Counted from the first letter of the stretch, positions 51,639-61,122 are shown. The stretch: 64,000 bases of DNA from JAJYKC01 sp963823105 (GCA_963823105.1 CAWGKC010000005.1:682001-746000), one strand, 5' to 3'. Notes: a model not told the origin generated them from the sequence alone. Numbers and translations are program-made.

Positions 51639-52627
51639 GCGCGGCGGGCGAGCGCTTCGGCCCATGTCGATACGATAAAGCCTTCCTTCTTCAGGAACGC
51701 CTGGAAGCCGGGATCGAGCATGGCCAGCATGTCGCCTTTACGCACCTCGCCGGAGTTGGTGATGTGGGTGAAGACTTCGGTGGGATCGGTGCAGTGCATG
51801 ATGACCATGGTGAGGCCGGGTTTGAGTTTCCGCAGCGATTCGGTGTAACGCGCGGCGCGCCATCGCTGGAGGCTCCGGTCGTCGTGGGGAAGATTCGCCG
51901 GCATGTGCCAGCCGTAACTGGCATTGTGCAGATCGTCGAGAACGGGAAGGCCCGCGTTCCATAGGGTCTCGCCGAGCTTGCGCATTTCCATCCAGCGCGG
52001 ATCGCTGGCGGGAGCCGAAGGTGTGTCCGCCCGGAGGAACGTATCGTGTCCGCCGGGGAGCATTACCGGGATGTGTTTTTCGATGCCCAGTTGAATGTAT
52101 TTGGCGAGGAAGGCTTCGCTTTCAAAAAGCGTCCCCATGTGGGAGTCGAGGTGAGTGGGATGAAAGCCCATCGTTTCGGCGCGGGCGAGTTGGGCGCGGA
52201 TTTCGCGGTCCACTTCCTCCGGCGACGCATGGGCCACGACGTCTTTGACGTTGGACCAGAATGCGCCCTGGGGATCGACGAGGCCGGGAACGGCGAGAAC
52301 GCCGGCGAGCGGAGACCAGCGGTAATCGCGCCACTCGGAGGTCAGCGTCAGATGCAAGCCCGCGTCGGTTCCCGGATGGGCGCGAAGATAGGTGGCGATT
52401 TGCGGCACCCAGGGGCAGGGCATCATAACGCTGAGGGAGCGCGCGGCGCCGTGTTCCAGCACGCGCTCGATGCCGGCGTCGGAATCGAAGGACATGCCGG
52501 CGTCGTCCATGTGCAGAATAAGGACGCGGTCGGTTTTCTTCCATCCGAGACGCTCGGCGAACGTGGGCGCGTCCTGGGAGAAGGCGGAAAAAGCGATCAG
52601 GAAGAGAACGAACGGCGGGCGGAACAT
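51623..52627 (-). CDS. ChbG/HpnK-family carbohydrate deacetylase (secreted)
   Basis: The ATG at 52627 gives MFRPPFVLFLIAFSAFSQDAPT, a signal peptide; a longer frame to 52657 lacks support. The 334-residue product has the YdjC/ChbG fold: RVLILHMDDAGMSFDSDAGIERVLEHGAARSLSVMMPCPW with the metal Asp pair, TDAGLHLTLTSEWRDYRW, and GFHPTHLDSHMGTLFESEAFLAKYI with the metal His. Family members deacetylate chito-oligosaccharides or hopanoid precursors. A secreted form suggests an oligosaccharide substrate outside the cytoplasm. Confidence 0.87.
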   Translation of the reverse strand: MFRPPFVLFLIAFSAFSQDAPTFAERLGWKKTDRVLILHMDDAGMSFDSDAGIERVLEHGAARSLSVMMPCPWVPQIATYLRAHPGTDAGLHLTLTSEWRDYRWSPLAGVLAVPGLVDPQGAFWSNVKDVVAHASPEEVDREIRAQLARAETMGFHPTHLDSHMGTLFESEAFLAKYIQLGIEKHIPVMLPGGHDTFLRADTPSAPASDPRWMEMRKLGETLWNAGLPVLDDLHNASYGWHMPANLPHDDRSLQRWRAARYTESLRKLKPGLTMVIMHCTDPTEVFTHITNSGEVRKGDMLAMLDPGFQAFLKKEGFIVSTWAEALARRAHSMR

Positions 52628-52696
52628 CGTCCGCCGATTATATCGTCGGGCGCGCAAACGTTGCGCCGCGCGGCGCAGTCCGTTTTGCGCGGTTCC

Positions 52697-53707
52697 TTAT
52701 GCGCCGGTGGGGGCGGGAGGATCCGGCGTCGAAACCGGGCCTTCGGGGCCATGGACGGCGTCGGAATATTGGAATTGAACCGGCACGGTTCCGGAGCCGT
52801 TGGCGAGCGCGACTTCCTGAAAGACCTGCGTGAGCGGGTTCGCCACCGAGACCGGATAGTCGCCGCACTCTTCGCCTTGCGCGGAAATCCAGCCGAGGAA
52901 CTGATTCGCGTTGGGGTTATTGCCGGCGCGAATGGCGTCCTCGACGTCGGCGTCGGTGCGGGCCTCGTTGAGCTCGTGATAAAACGTCGCCACGATGTTC
53001 TTCCAGGATTGATCGAAGACGGGGATGCCGTTGACGGTGCCGTCGGATTCGACTTCGGAATAGACGCCGATGGCATAATAGACGGTGGCTTGCGCGCCGT
53101 TCACGGTGGGGTGAATGGAACCGTGGTAGCCGCCCAGGCCGTTGAGGGAGTCGGCTTCGTCGTGGGGGAGGGCGGAGCGCGAACCACTCGCGGCGGCCGC
53201 CGAAGACGTCGCCGTATTCGTATTCAGGACGGTCCCGCTGGGGAGCAGGAAGTTAAAGACGGTGGAGGTGAGATCGTAGGCGGCGAGAGATCCGGCCGTG
53301 GCGAGGGACGCGGCGAGCGCTTCAACGTCGCCTTGCGAGAAGACCGAGGGCGGAGGACCGGGGAGAATTTGCGAGCCGAGGAAATTGGAGGCGATCGAAC
53401 CGCCGGAAAAGTACTGGACCATGACATTATTCAAGTCCACGTCGGACATGGCGGCGGCGAGAGCCTGGTCGACGGATTGAATGTCGGAGGCCTGCCAGGC
53501 GGCGGACCCTCCAATGTAGAAGTTGTAAAAGCCTAGGTTGGGGATGATCTTGCCGCCATTGAAGGCCAGGTCGTGAGCCGGCGCGGGCGGGATACCGGGG
53601 GCGATCGCCTCGGGGAGAACGACGGGGACGCCGCGAAGGCTGGTTTCGGCGGAAGAGCCTGGCGCGACATAGATATTCATCGGGCGCGGCGTGGTGGAAT
53701 CGCTCAT
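52697..53707 (-). CDS. Exordium/PHI-1-like protein with HELxEAxTD motif
   Basis: The ATG at 53707 follows AGAGGA at 7 bp and gives 336 residues with no signal peptide. The central and C-terminal parts have GGYHGSIHPTVNGAQATVYYAIGVYSE, then TFYHELNEARTD (H244, E245, E248) and GWISAQGEECGDYPV. This matches the SHExxEaxTDP ... GW ... GEigDxC pattern seen in exordium-like and related putative metal-dependent proteins. A zinc peptidase role is possible but not shown, and the N-terminal half is unfamiliar. It is 49 bp downstream of a small hypothetical gene. Confidence 0.6.
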   Translation of the reverse strand: MSDSTTPRPMNIYVAPGSSAETSLRGVPVVLPEAIAPGIPPAPAHDLAFNGGKIIPNLGFYNFYIGGSAAWQASDIQSVDQALAAAMSDVDLNNVMVQYFSGGSIASNFLGSQILPGPPPSVFSQGDVEALAASLATAGSLAAYDLTSTVFNFLLPSGTVLNTNTATSSAAAASGSRSALPHDEADSLNGLGGYHGSIHPTVNGAQATVYYAIGVYSEVESDGTVNGIPVFDQSWKNIVATFYHELNEARTDADVEDAIRAGNNPNANQFLGWISAQGEECGDYPVSVANPLTQVFQEVALANGSGTVPVQFQYSDAVHGPEGPVSTPDPPAPTGA

Positions 53708-53756
53708 GGGGTGTCCTCTTTCTGCCGGAAGTTCCGGCGCGCATACCATTCTATTT

Positions 53757-54161
53757 CTATTGCGGCGCGGAGACGACGGCGGCGAGCCAACGGTCGAGCA
53801 GATCGCCGGGGGGTTTTTCGAGATCCACCGGCTCGCTGTGCGTTTCGCGGCCGTCTTCGAGGAACACGGCGAGGATGCCGCGCGGAGTGGGGCGCAAATC
53901 CAGCTTTTTCCCGCGCGATTCCAGCCGCAGCGAGGTGTCGAGCCACGCGATGTAGATTTTGGACCGCAGGCGATGGGCGGCGGGCGCGGTGGCCGCGAGC
54001 AGAGTTTCGACATAGGCGCTGCGCTTGAGCTTCGAAGCCCAAGGGGCGGAGGCGGCGGCGCGGGCGCGGTCCTCCTCGCTCCGGCCGTTGTCCATGGAAC
54101 CACGTTCGTCGCGCGATTCGAGCGCCTTCAGGTTGTTTTCCAGGTTGTCGAGAAAGCTCAT
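53757..54161 (-). CDS. Small hypothetical protein preceding the exordium-like gene
   Basis: This 134-residue protein has no signal or membrane helix and I do not recognise it. It starts MSFLDNLENNLKALESRDERG, with an acidic/basic helical N-terminus, followed by KLKRSAYVETLLAATAPAAHRLRSKIYIAWLDTSLRLESRGKKLDL. It ends RGILAVFLEDGRETHSEPVDLEKPPGDLLDRWLAAV, a beta-strand then helix pattern. It probably shares a leftward transcript with the exordium-like gene and is divergent from the 1119-residue protein. Confidence 0.55.
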   Translation of the reverse strand: MSFLDNLENNLKALESRDERGSMDNGRSEEDRARAAASAPWASKLKRSAYVETLLAATAPAAHRLRSKIYIAWLDTSLRLESRGKKLDLRPTPRGILAVFLEDGRETHSEPVDLEKPPGDLLDRWLAAVVSAPQ

Positions 54162-54271
54162 ATGGAATAGGTAAACGCGAACCGGCGCGCGCGGGTTCCT
54201 TGTGAGTGTGACCGATTTCGTGGATCTTCGGTTTCGTTTTCGATATCCAGGATTTCGCCGTCACAATCTGG

Positions 54272-54290
54272 TTGCAATCGGAATTTGCAA
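54272..54290. promoter_or_regulatory. Paired TTGCAA palindromes upstream of the large secreted protein
   Basis: Two copies of the self-complementary TTGCAA (54272-54277 and 54285-54290) are 13 bp apart centre to centre, within 60 bp of the gene start at 54330. A TAGATT -10-like element follows at 54297-54302. This could be a regulator site or part of the promoter; no regulator gene is adjacent. Confidence 0.3.
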
Positions 54291-54329
54291 GAGTGGTAGA
54301 TTAGTTATCCAAGGGGAAGGGGAAGAACG

Positions 54330-57300
54330 ATGCGCCTTCTGTTCATGGTCCTATCGATTCTTGGCGTCAGCTTGGGAGCCGCGGGCGCGGCGGAGAGCCA
54401 GCGCGCCTGGGAATTGGAGCGGAAGGGAGACGCGGCCGGGGCGTTGGAGTTGCTCCAGGCGCCGCTGCGGGACGGGTCGGCGACGGCGGCCGACCGCCTT
54501 GCGCTGGCGCAATTTCTGGACCGGCACCACGATCCCACGGCGCGAAAGATTTATGAAGGGGCGTTGAGCGGAAGCGCGCCGGCGGCGAAGGCGGAGATTT
54601 TGCGGCGTTTGGCGGAGCTCGATGTGCTGGATGGCGACCACGCCGCGCTGAGCAAGGATCTGGACGCGTATCGCCGCGCGGGCGGGACGGGTTTGGAGGC
54701 GCCGGCGGCATCGGTTCCGCAGGCCGCGGCCGCCTCCGGCGTAGCTCTGATTCCCGGCCCTTTGCGCTCCTTCGCCCGCATGGCCGCGCTGGCGCCGGAC
54801 TTGAGCAAGGACGACCTTCTGGCGGCCTTGGCGCGGAACGTGGTGACCAACGGCTACCAGGCCTCCAGCGGCAACGAAGCGCTGGAACAGACCGAGTATC
54901 TGAAGCTCGTCGTGAGGTACCTCTCGCAGGCGCGGGAGCTGGACGGGCTGGCGGGCAAGGACAAGGAGATCCGGATCGAGGCTTGCGACTCCTCCGAGAC
55001 GGCCGATTTGCTGCGGGTTCTCGGTTACCGGATTCGCGGCGCGTGCGGCACCGATCTGGCGCTCGAAACGGTGAACGCCAGCCGGGCGTTTCTGACCATC
55101 GATAGCGGGTTCCCGCTGGCGGCGCTCGAAGTGGCGTTGCGCACGAACCGTCCTTTTCATTATGCTTATGGGCCGTCGGAGGCGCCGGTTCTTTACGGGA
55201 CCGATTACTGGATGCCGGGCGGAGAGCAGAAGAACGGTCCTTTCGTCGATTATTTCGTTTCCGATCCTTCTTTGTGCCGGCTCTATCTGGGTTTAGCCAA
55301 GCTCGATCCGTTCACGGCCGGGCAACTGAGGAAGACGATGCCGCTGCCGCGCCTCCGCGCTTACGCCCACGTGCTGGATTTCTTCGGCGGCATGTTCGAG
55401 ATCCGCGACGGGAAGGCGGTGGTTCCCGGAGGAAAACGGGCGGAGAAAGTTTGGGGCGAGTTGGTGGGGGCGCCGGTGGAAAATCCCACGTCGTTCTTCG
55501 AGAAGCTTCTGGCGAAAGACGACGGCTGGATGGCGAGCTATTACGATTCCCTGGCGCGTGCGAGCGGGCCGTCGCTCGAGTATTTGACCGAGCCGGTGCG
55601 GATGAAGCGTTTTTATGAAGCGATCCGGGGCAAGGTGACCAGTCCCGGACCGGCGCGTCCGGTGTTCCGCTCGAATACGGAGATGCTGATGCTGACCACG
55701 CGGTTGTGGGTATTGCCCAACGGAAAGCCGTTTATTCCGGGCGACCTCGACGTATGGCGCGGCTTGTTCATGCACCATCCGAAAGGCAGGTACGACGCCA
55801 AGCTCAGCAAATCGGCATCGTCCTGGAGAGATCCGGACGACGTGGTGGAGGCGCTGTTCGGGCTGTGCCGGAAATCGGTGGAGAACGAACCGTTGAAAAT
55901 CTTTCTGGCGTTGACCGATCTGGAGCGCCGGAGGAAGACGCCGCTCGACGCGGCCACGGTGGACAATCTGGCGCGGAGTTATCGCGCGATGGGATCTCAA
56001 TACTCCATCTTCAGCGAGGCGCCGGAGCTGAGCGCCAAGACGATCGGCGAGTACCTGGACGTCGCCGATTCCACCGACCAGATTCGCGACAGCCTGGTGA
56101 GGGCGGACGCGGGCGGCACGCTGCAGGGGCTGATCGGCCTGTGGCAGATCCTGCTGCGCCAAGGCGCCATTCCGGACGCCAAGGCCGATGCGGCGCTGGC
56201 GGGAATCCTGGGCCGCTTCGAGACGATCCGGGGCGAGCGGGACGTTTTCGACGGCGGCCAAGCCGGAGTGAAGCTGCTGCTGGAGGCCGCGAACGTTCAC
56301 GGGCGCTCGCCGCAGGACGGCCTGATCGACCTGCTCTCGGGTACCGGCCCCGCGCCCGACGCCGAAGTGCAAACGGGAATGGCGGAGAACCTTATCCGCA
56401 TTTTCGAAGCGCAGAAATTGATTCCACTCGACACGCTGTTCGGGCTGGTTGAAAATCTGGAAGGCGCGGCGAAGGGCCAGAAAGTGAATTCGGAACTGGT
56501 GAGCAAAGCGGCGGCGCGCATCGGGGAGATCCAGCTTCCACGCGCGGCGCTCAGCACGGCCGAGAAGAACGCGCTGGCGTTTGGGTATTGGAGCGAGCGC
56601 CACATCGAGGTGCAGCGCAAATTGAACTTGCGCGCGATGATGGACAAATCGGAGGGCGGCGCGAAGAAGTTGGACGACATCCGCGCGTTGCTTGCCCCGT
56701 TTTTGCGGGACACCCTCGTTGGGTTCAACTACGCCTACTACGCGCCGCCGGGGGCGCAGTTGCTATTGACGAACCCGGTGTTTGTGCGGAGCCACGACTT
56801 CATCGGGCTGGTGGGAACCAGCGCGTTGTGGAGACGGACGGAAGTGCAGGGGAACGGCTGGCCGGCGAGCGCGGGCGGGAAGCTGGTGGGCTCGCTGGCG
56901 GGCCTGCCCTACGCATTGGCCGAATCGGAGCAGAACTTCCTGGTGCCTTCGAAGGAGCAGGCGCTGATCTGGGGCGATCTGGTTCCGCAGATCCTCCTGG
57001 GCGCGACGGTGCCGCGATGGTGGCGCGTGACGCCGGGCCAACTGCATTGGGTGGGACTGCACATGGATCTCGCCGAGGCGCTGTATGCGGAGGCCGCGCT
57101 CGACCCCTCGCGCCGGGCCTGGGTGGTGGAGGCGCTGCGGCGCGAGGCGCCGCCGGTTCGCTCGGCGAAAGTGGATCGCGAGTTGCAAGCCGGAGACGCG
57201 CGCGCGGCGATCGACGACACCATGCCGTCGGAGATGTTTTTCCTGGCGCGGGCGGCGGTGGACGATAAAGACGCCCATGGCGGACCGTTGGCGGAGGAGA

Positions 57301-57689
57301 TCCGCGCCGAGGCGGCGGAGACCCCGTCGGAATTCGATTTGACGGCGATTTCGCGGGCGTTTGGCACTCCCAAGCCAACGCTGACGAACTCCTACGAACC
57401 GCAGTTGCTGAACCTGCGGACGTTTCCGGCGTTGATGGGATATTCGAGCCGGATTCTAGCAGAGAGCTGGGAATCCAGCCAGTTATATTACGCCGCGCTG
57501 GGCGACCGTCTGCACGTGACGCCGCCGCAAATGAACCTGCTGGTTCCGGAGTGGACGCGGCAGACGGTGGAGCGGATCTTCGCCACGCATCTGGAAGACT
57601 GGCCGGCGCTGTTGCGATCGCTACGGCTGGTGGGTGAAGACGCACTGGCGCAGGGCCACAAAACAGCGGCGGGCGCGGGGGGATTGTGA
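54330..57689 (+). CDS. Large secreted protein, acidobacterial hypothetical
   Basis: This 1119-residue protein starts behind a long AAGGGGAAGGGGAAG stretch and has a signal peptide (MRLLFMVLSILGVSLGAAGAAES). Residues about 25-110 look TPR-like (RAWELERKGDAAGALELLQAPLRDG). The rest is mostly helical with recurring LLRVLGYRIRG, LDFFGGMFEIRDGK and FVDYFVSDPSLCRLYLGLAKLD segments and no domain I recognise. Near 820-870, LRDTLVGFNYAYYAPPGAQLLLTNPVFVRSHDF stands out as a conserved-looking core. Its stop overlaps the GTG of the VWFA gene, so the two are coupled and may form one envelope complex. Confidence 0.75.
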   Translation: MRLLFMVLSILGVSLGAAGAAESQRAWELERKGDAAGALELLQAPLRDGSATAADRLALAQFLDRHHDPTARKIYEGALSGSAPAAKAEILRRLAELDVLDGDHAALSKDLDAYRRAGGTGLEAPAASVPQAAAASGVALIPGPLRSFARMAALAPDLSKDDLLAALARNVVTNGYQASSGNEALEQTEYLKLVVRYLSQARELDGLAGKDKEIRIEACDSSETADLLRVLGYRIRGACGTDLALETVNASRAFLTIDSGFPLAALEVALRTNRPFHYAYGPSEAPVLYGTDYWMPGGEQKNGPFVDYFVSDPSLCRLYLGLAKLDPFTAGQLRKTMPLPRLRAYAHVLDFFGGMFEIRDGKAVVPGGKRAEKVWGELVGAPVENPTSFFEKLLAKDDGWMASYYDSLARASGPSLEYLTEPVRMKRFYEAIRGKVTSPGPARPVFRSNTEMLMLTTRLWVLPNGKPFIPGDLDVWRGLFMHHPKGRYDAKLSKSASSWRDPDDVVEALFGLCRKSVENEPLKIFLALTDLERRRKTPLDAATVDNLARSYRAMGSQYSIFSEAPELSAKTIGEYLDVADSTDQIRDSLVRADAGGTLQGLIGLWQILLRQGAIPDAKADAALAGILGRFETIRGERDVFDGGQAGVKLLLEAANVHGRSPQDGLIDLLSGTGPAPDAEVQTGMAENLIRIFEAQKLIPLDTLFGLVENLEGAAKGQKVNSELVSKAAARIGEIQLPRAALSTAEKNALAFGYWSERHIEVQRKLNLRAMMDKSEGGAKKLDDIRALLAPFLRDTLVGFNYAYYAPPGAQLLLTNPVFVRSHDFIGLVGTSALWRRTEVQGNGWPASAGGKLVGSLAGLPYALAESEQNFLVPSKEQALIWGDLVPQILLGATVPRWWRVTPGQLHWVGLHMDLAEALYAEAALDPSRRAWVVEALRREAPPVRSAKVDRELQAGDARAAIDDTMPSEMFFLARAAVDDKDAHGGPLAEEIRAEAAETPSEFDLTAISRAFGTPKPTLTNSYEPQLLNLRTFPALMGYSSRILAESWESSQLYYAALGDRLHVTPPQMNLLVPEWTRQTVERIFATHLEDWPALLRSLRLVGEDALAQGHKTAAGAGGL

Positions 57690-58729
57690 GCGGAATATCG
57701 AGGGGGAGACGATTGAAACCTGTTCATCGAATCGCTGGAGGGGCGGTGCTTGCGGCCGTTTTCGCCGCGATCTACGCGTGGGCGCAGGAGCGGCCCACGT
57801 TTCAGGTGAAGGTGGATCTGGTGGTGCTCAGCTTCACCGTCACCGACAACAAGAACCACTACATCAACGGATTGAAGCCGGGCGATTTCCGCATCTCCGA
57901 AGACGGCATCACGGAGAAGATCAACACCTTCGGGGAGGGGAATAAACCGCCGGTGCAGGTGATGGCCGACGGCAGCACGAGGCCGCTGGCGCCGATGGCG
58001 GGAATTTTGCCCGACGGGAAGACCGCCGGCGGCCCGGAATCGGAGATCCGCTCGGAGTCGTTTGTGGGAACGAATGTGTTCGTGCTGTTCGACACCAGCA
58101 ATTATATGTACCGCGGCTTCGTTTACGCCTCCGACGCGATCAAGGATTTCGTGCGCGGGCTGGACCGTGCGGATTCGGTGGCGGTTTACACATTCAGCCG
58201 GAATCTTTCGCGCGCGGCGCCGTTGACCAAGGAACGGAACGAGGCGATTTTCGGCCTAGGCAACGCGGTGGCCGGGGACGACTCCGCGCTTTACAACGGG
58301 CTGCTGCTGACGCTGCGCGACGCCGCGAAGGTGCCGGGGCGCAAGGTGGTGATCGTGTTCTCGAACGGTCCCGACAACGCCAGCATGGTGGCGCCGGACG
58401 ACGTGCGCGCGGTGGCCGAGGACGAGGGCATTCCCATCTACGTGATCTCGACCAGCGAGGTGAATAAGGACCCTCTGTCGGCGACGGTATTCAAGCGGAT
58501 CACGACGCAGACCGGCGGGAAGGCCTACTTCGCGCGAACGTGGCAGAAGCAAGTGGAGGCGTTCGAATCGATCCGCGAGGATTTGGGCAATAGTTATACG
58601 GTGACCTATTATCCGCAGGCGAACCCGAACGAGGGTTTCCGGAAGATTAGCGTGGAGATTGTAACCGATATCGGGAGGAAGTACCGCATCCGGGCGAGGC
58701 CGGGATATAGGCCGAGGAGCGGGTTTTAG
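57686..58729 (+). CDS. VWFA-related acidobacterial-domain protein
   Basis: This 347-residue protein starts at GTG overlapping the previous stop (GTGA). A basic N-terminus and membrane anchor (about 14-33) precede TFQVKVDLVVLSFTVTDNKNHYINGLKPGDFRISEDG, the start of the acidobacterial VWFA-related domain. The MIDAS-like site reads D136-TSNYM, with Tyr where the last Ser is usual, so metal binding may be altered. It ends YTVTYYPQANPNEGFRKISVEIV and a basic tail. Proteins of this family are paralogous in Acidobacteria and of unknown function. Coupling to the 1119-residue protein suggests a shared role. Confidence 0.85.
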   Translation: MSGISRGRRLKPVHRIAGGAVLAAVFAAIYAWAQERPTFQVKVDLVVLSFTVTDNKNHYINGLKPGDFRISEDGITEKINTFGEGNKPPVQVMADGSTRPLAPMAGILPDGKTAGGPESEIRSESFVGTNVFVLFDTSNYMYRGFVYASDAIKDFVRGLDRADSVAVYTFSRNLSRAAPLTKERNEAIFGLGNAVAGDDSALYNGLLLTLRDAAKVPGRKVVIVFSNGPDNASMVAPDDVRAVAEDEGIPIYVISTSEVNKDPLSATVFKRITTQTGGKAYFARTWQKQVEAFESIREDLGNSYTVTYYPQANPNEGFRKISVEIVTDIGRKYRIRARPGYRPRSGF

Positions 58730-59021
58730 GCGGAGCGGCTGCTGAGCGTGGGTCCTTCGACGCGATACGTGTACTTCCACAGGAACTGCTTCGCGCGCAG
58801 CGCCGATCAGAGCGCGGCGACGAGAGGCGCGCCTGGGTCCAACTGCTTCCCACAATGCCGCATCTCGCCCGCCGGGTGGATTGCTGGCCCGAAGGGCAGT
58901 TCTCGTCAGGAAGCACGTTCGCTCTTCGACGCAACTTCCCAGATCCAGAGTTGTAGATTCGGGATCGCCATCTGAACACTCTACAGGACTCCCGCCTCCG
59001 ACTCACACGCTGAAGGCTGGA
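58730..59021. other. Left edge of the lower-GC insert, no gene seen
   Basis: A 292-bp gap between convergent genes. The left part is normal high-GC sequence, and GC visibly falls from about 58900 onwards. No open frame with support, hairpin or repeat end was recognised. Confidence 0.4.
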
Positions 59022-59909
59022 CTAGTTCAAAGCAGGGCTGCTGGTGTTCCCAACCACTTTATCGAAAGAGTTCGGCAGAGGCGGCAGGTGGTATCTGCGG
59101 GATTTCTGAAAACGCGAAGCAATCTGACCATAGCGGCCAAGAATCGTTGACGACCAATCCGCATCGAAGACGACAAAACGGCCACTGGATGGCTTTCCTT
59201 TATGACGATGGATGGCTGGGAGAGCCTTATTCAACGCGTCGAGCACCTCCTGCGTCCACTCTGGAATCTCCAGGACTAATCTGTCGGGGCCGGCTAGCCG
59301 AACGGCCTGCTCAAGCTCCCAAAGGACGCCAGGTGTAGCATCGAGCCGGATGACTACAACCGGAGCGCAACGGATGAATTCCATGACCTTTTCCTGCCAG
59401 TCGCAGTCAATCCAGACCCTTAGCGCGCCAAAGTCGCCGAGCTCATCGTGCGGGCGAGCGACGGCCACCATTCGACACCCCAAGCGCCGGGTCAGAGCTT
59501 TCACAAGTCGGCGCTCCGACGTGGAAGTGATCACAAACGGAAGCTCGCTTGATTGATGATAGTCCGATGCAAATGAGCGGAGATAGAGCATCGGAAACTT
59601 GCAGCCTTTCAGGACAGTGTCAATGCCGTACGGAGCAGCAGAGCGCTTATTGTCGGCAACGAGTCGCCGAATGGGCGATAGCAGAATCCAGCCCAGAATG
59701 CCTGGGCGGACAACAGAGATTGTGACAGCAGCTAGAACCTGAAGTAGAAACCACAGTAGGTAGTTTGGTTTAAGCGCATACACGCCCTCAGTCATGAGGT
59801 GCTTGAGGCGTTCCTCAGGATTCAGGACAGAGAAAGCGGATTCATCCCACTGGCAGTTGCGTAAAGCAACCGACGTTGGCTCAGCTATGTTGAGCCGGAC
59901 CAGATCCAT
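59022..59909 (-). CDS. Membrane protein with TIR-like LRSF/WEL domain
   Basis: ATG 59909 is preferred (GAAG upstream); a TTG at 59951 would add 14 residues. The product of about 295 residues has a long hydrophobic stretch (about 49-80, probably two short helices). It is followed by a domain with MLYLRSFASDYH, then ERRLVKALTRRLGCRMVAVARPHDELGDFGALRVWIDCDWQEKVMEFIRCAPVVVIRLDATPGVLWELEQAV. The order of LRSF-x2-D, a G-x-VA strand, the W-x-E-x-V-x-x-x-I helix and the VVVIRL...TPGVLWEL strand/loop resembles TIR/SEFIR-type or nucleoside-deoxyribosyltransferase-like folds. I do not know a described function for this membrane-anchored version. GC content is lower than in the neighbours. Confidence 0.65.
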   Translation of the reverse strand: MDLVRLNIAEPTSVALRNCQWDESAFSVLNPEERLKHLMTEGVYALKPNYLLWFLLQVLAAVTISVVRPGILGWILLSPIRRLVADNKRSAAPYGIDTVLKGCKFPMLYLRSFASDYHQSSELPFVITSTSERRLVKALTRRLGCRMVAVARPHDELGDFGALRVWIDCDWQEKVMEFIRCAPVVVIRLDATPGVLWELEQAVRLAGPDRLVLEIPEWTQEVLDALNKALPAIHRHKGKPSSGRFVVFDADWSSTILGRYGQIASRFQKSRRYHLPPLPNSFDKVVGNTSSPALN

Positions 59910-59951
59910 AGAATCTTCTAGGTCTTTATTATCGCTCGTGATCTCACCCAA

Positions 59952-60282
59952 CGCAATGCTGGTTTACAAAATCGTCTGGAACAAACGTCGCACCGTGTTC
60001 AGCTTCGGACACCCACGCAAAAATGCACTCGGACGACTGGATGGCATCCCGAACGAGGGATAAATGGTCGCCCTTCGGCTGGGATCAAAAACGATGCATT
60101 CGACGGACATTGTTTAGGGCGGCGGCGGGGACCACTAGAACTCGCGTCGGGCAAGTTTGGCAATCCGGCGCCCCGTCAAGGGGCTCGCTGCGCGGTTGGC
60201 CATTTTGGTGTGCGCCTCGTCGCGCTAATATATCGCAAAAGGTGGTTCTGCCACTCGTCTACTCATGGTAGGGTAGGGCCAT
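59952..60282. other. Divergent intergenic region of the lower-GC insert
   Basis: 331 bp between the LRSF gene and the protease gene. A GCCCC-GTCAA-GGGGC hairpin is present at about 60170-60184 and an AT-rich patch (CTAATATATCGCAAAA) near 60225-60240. Promoters for both genes are expected here. No small gene or RNA was recognised. Confidence 0.4.
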
Positions 60283-61122
60283 ATGACCCGAATGATTCTC
60301 ATTTTCTCGTTTATCGTTGGAGGGATCTGCGGGCAGACGCAGGTGGATAGCGACGATCTCAACACCCTTCTCATGCACTCCACGTTCCTCATCTCCGGCC
60401 CGAAGGTGGGCGAGCCGGGAAAGATTTCATTTGGCACTGTCTTCATTCTGGGTACGCCGCTTAAATCGCATCCCAAAGAGTCCGCCTATACACTCGTCAC
60501 CGCCGCCCATGTTTTGGACAGCATAGCTGGGGATAAGGCGACGGTCCAGTTGAGAACGCATACTCGGGAAGGGACGTACCGCACATTCCCGTACATCCTT
60601 CCAATCCGGAAAGACGGGCAACCTCTTTATGTCAAACATGCAACGGCGGACGTGGCAGCGATGTACATTGATTTCCCGGATAACGTTCCGATCAGCCTTC
60701 TTGGTACGCATTTCCTTGCTGACGATACCCGCCTCAGCGACGTTGAGTTGCACCCTGGCGACGAAGCCTTCTGTCTCGGATTCCCTTTGGCAGTGTCGAC
60801 GCCCGGCGGCTTCCCGGTGCTGCGAACGGGTCACATTGCCTCCTTTCCCATCATCCCCGCCAGAATGGTGGGGTCCATCGTGTTCGACTTGCTCCTGTAT
60901 CCCGGCAACAGCGGCGGTCCGGTTTACTACATATACGACAACAGGATCATGAGGGGAGGCACCCACATGGGCCGGTGGGAGGGCATCCTGGGCCTAGTCA
61001 GCGAGCAAGAAAAGTCGACCCTACCTGAGTTTTCCGACAAACCCCTCGACCTAGGCGTAATCGTTCCGGCGTACTTCATTAAGCAGACACTCGACAAACT
61101 TCCTGAGCCGCCGGCGAACTAA
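60283..61122 (+). CDS. Secreted trypsin-like serine protease
   Basis: This 279-residue protein has a short signal peptide (MTRMILIFSFIVGGICGQT) and a chymotrypsin-fold triad: H76 in YTLVTAAHVLD, D123 in KHATADVAAMYIDF and S210 in LLYPGNSGGPVYYIYDN. The spacing fits a minimal S1-type protease without PDZ domains. A QTLDKLPEPPAN tail ends it. It is divergent from the LRSF membrane protein within the same lower-GC segment, suggesting that both arrived together. Whether it cleaves a partner or acts on extracellular protein cannot be told. Confidence 0.78.
   Translation: MTRMILIFSFIVGGICGQTQVDSDDLNTLLMHSTFLISGPKVGEPGKISFGTVFILGTPLKSHPKESAYTLVTAAHVLDSIAGDKATVQLRTHTREGTYRTFPYILPIRKDGQPLYVKHATADVAAMYIDFPDNVPISLLGTHFLADDTRLSDVELHPGDEAFCLGFPLAVSTPGGFPVLRTGHIASFPIIPARMVGSIVFDLLLYPGNSGGPVYYIYDNRIMRGGTHMGRWEGILGLVSEQEKSTLPEFSDKPLDLGVIVPAYFIKQTLDKLPEPPAN

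Noticed and set aside
60170..60184. GCCCC-GTCAA-GGGGC hairpin as an attachment core or terminator
   Set aside because: It has no T tract and no partner copy at the other edge of the insert by eye, so it cannot be assigned a role.
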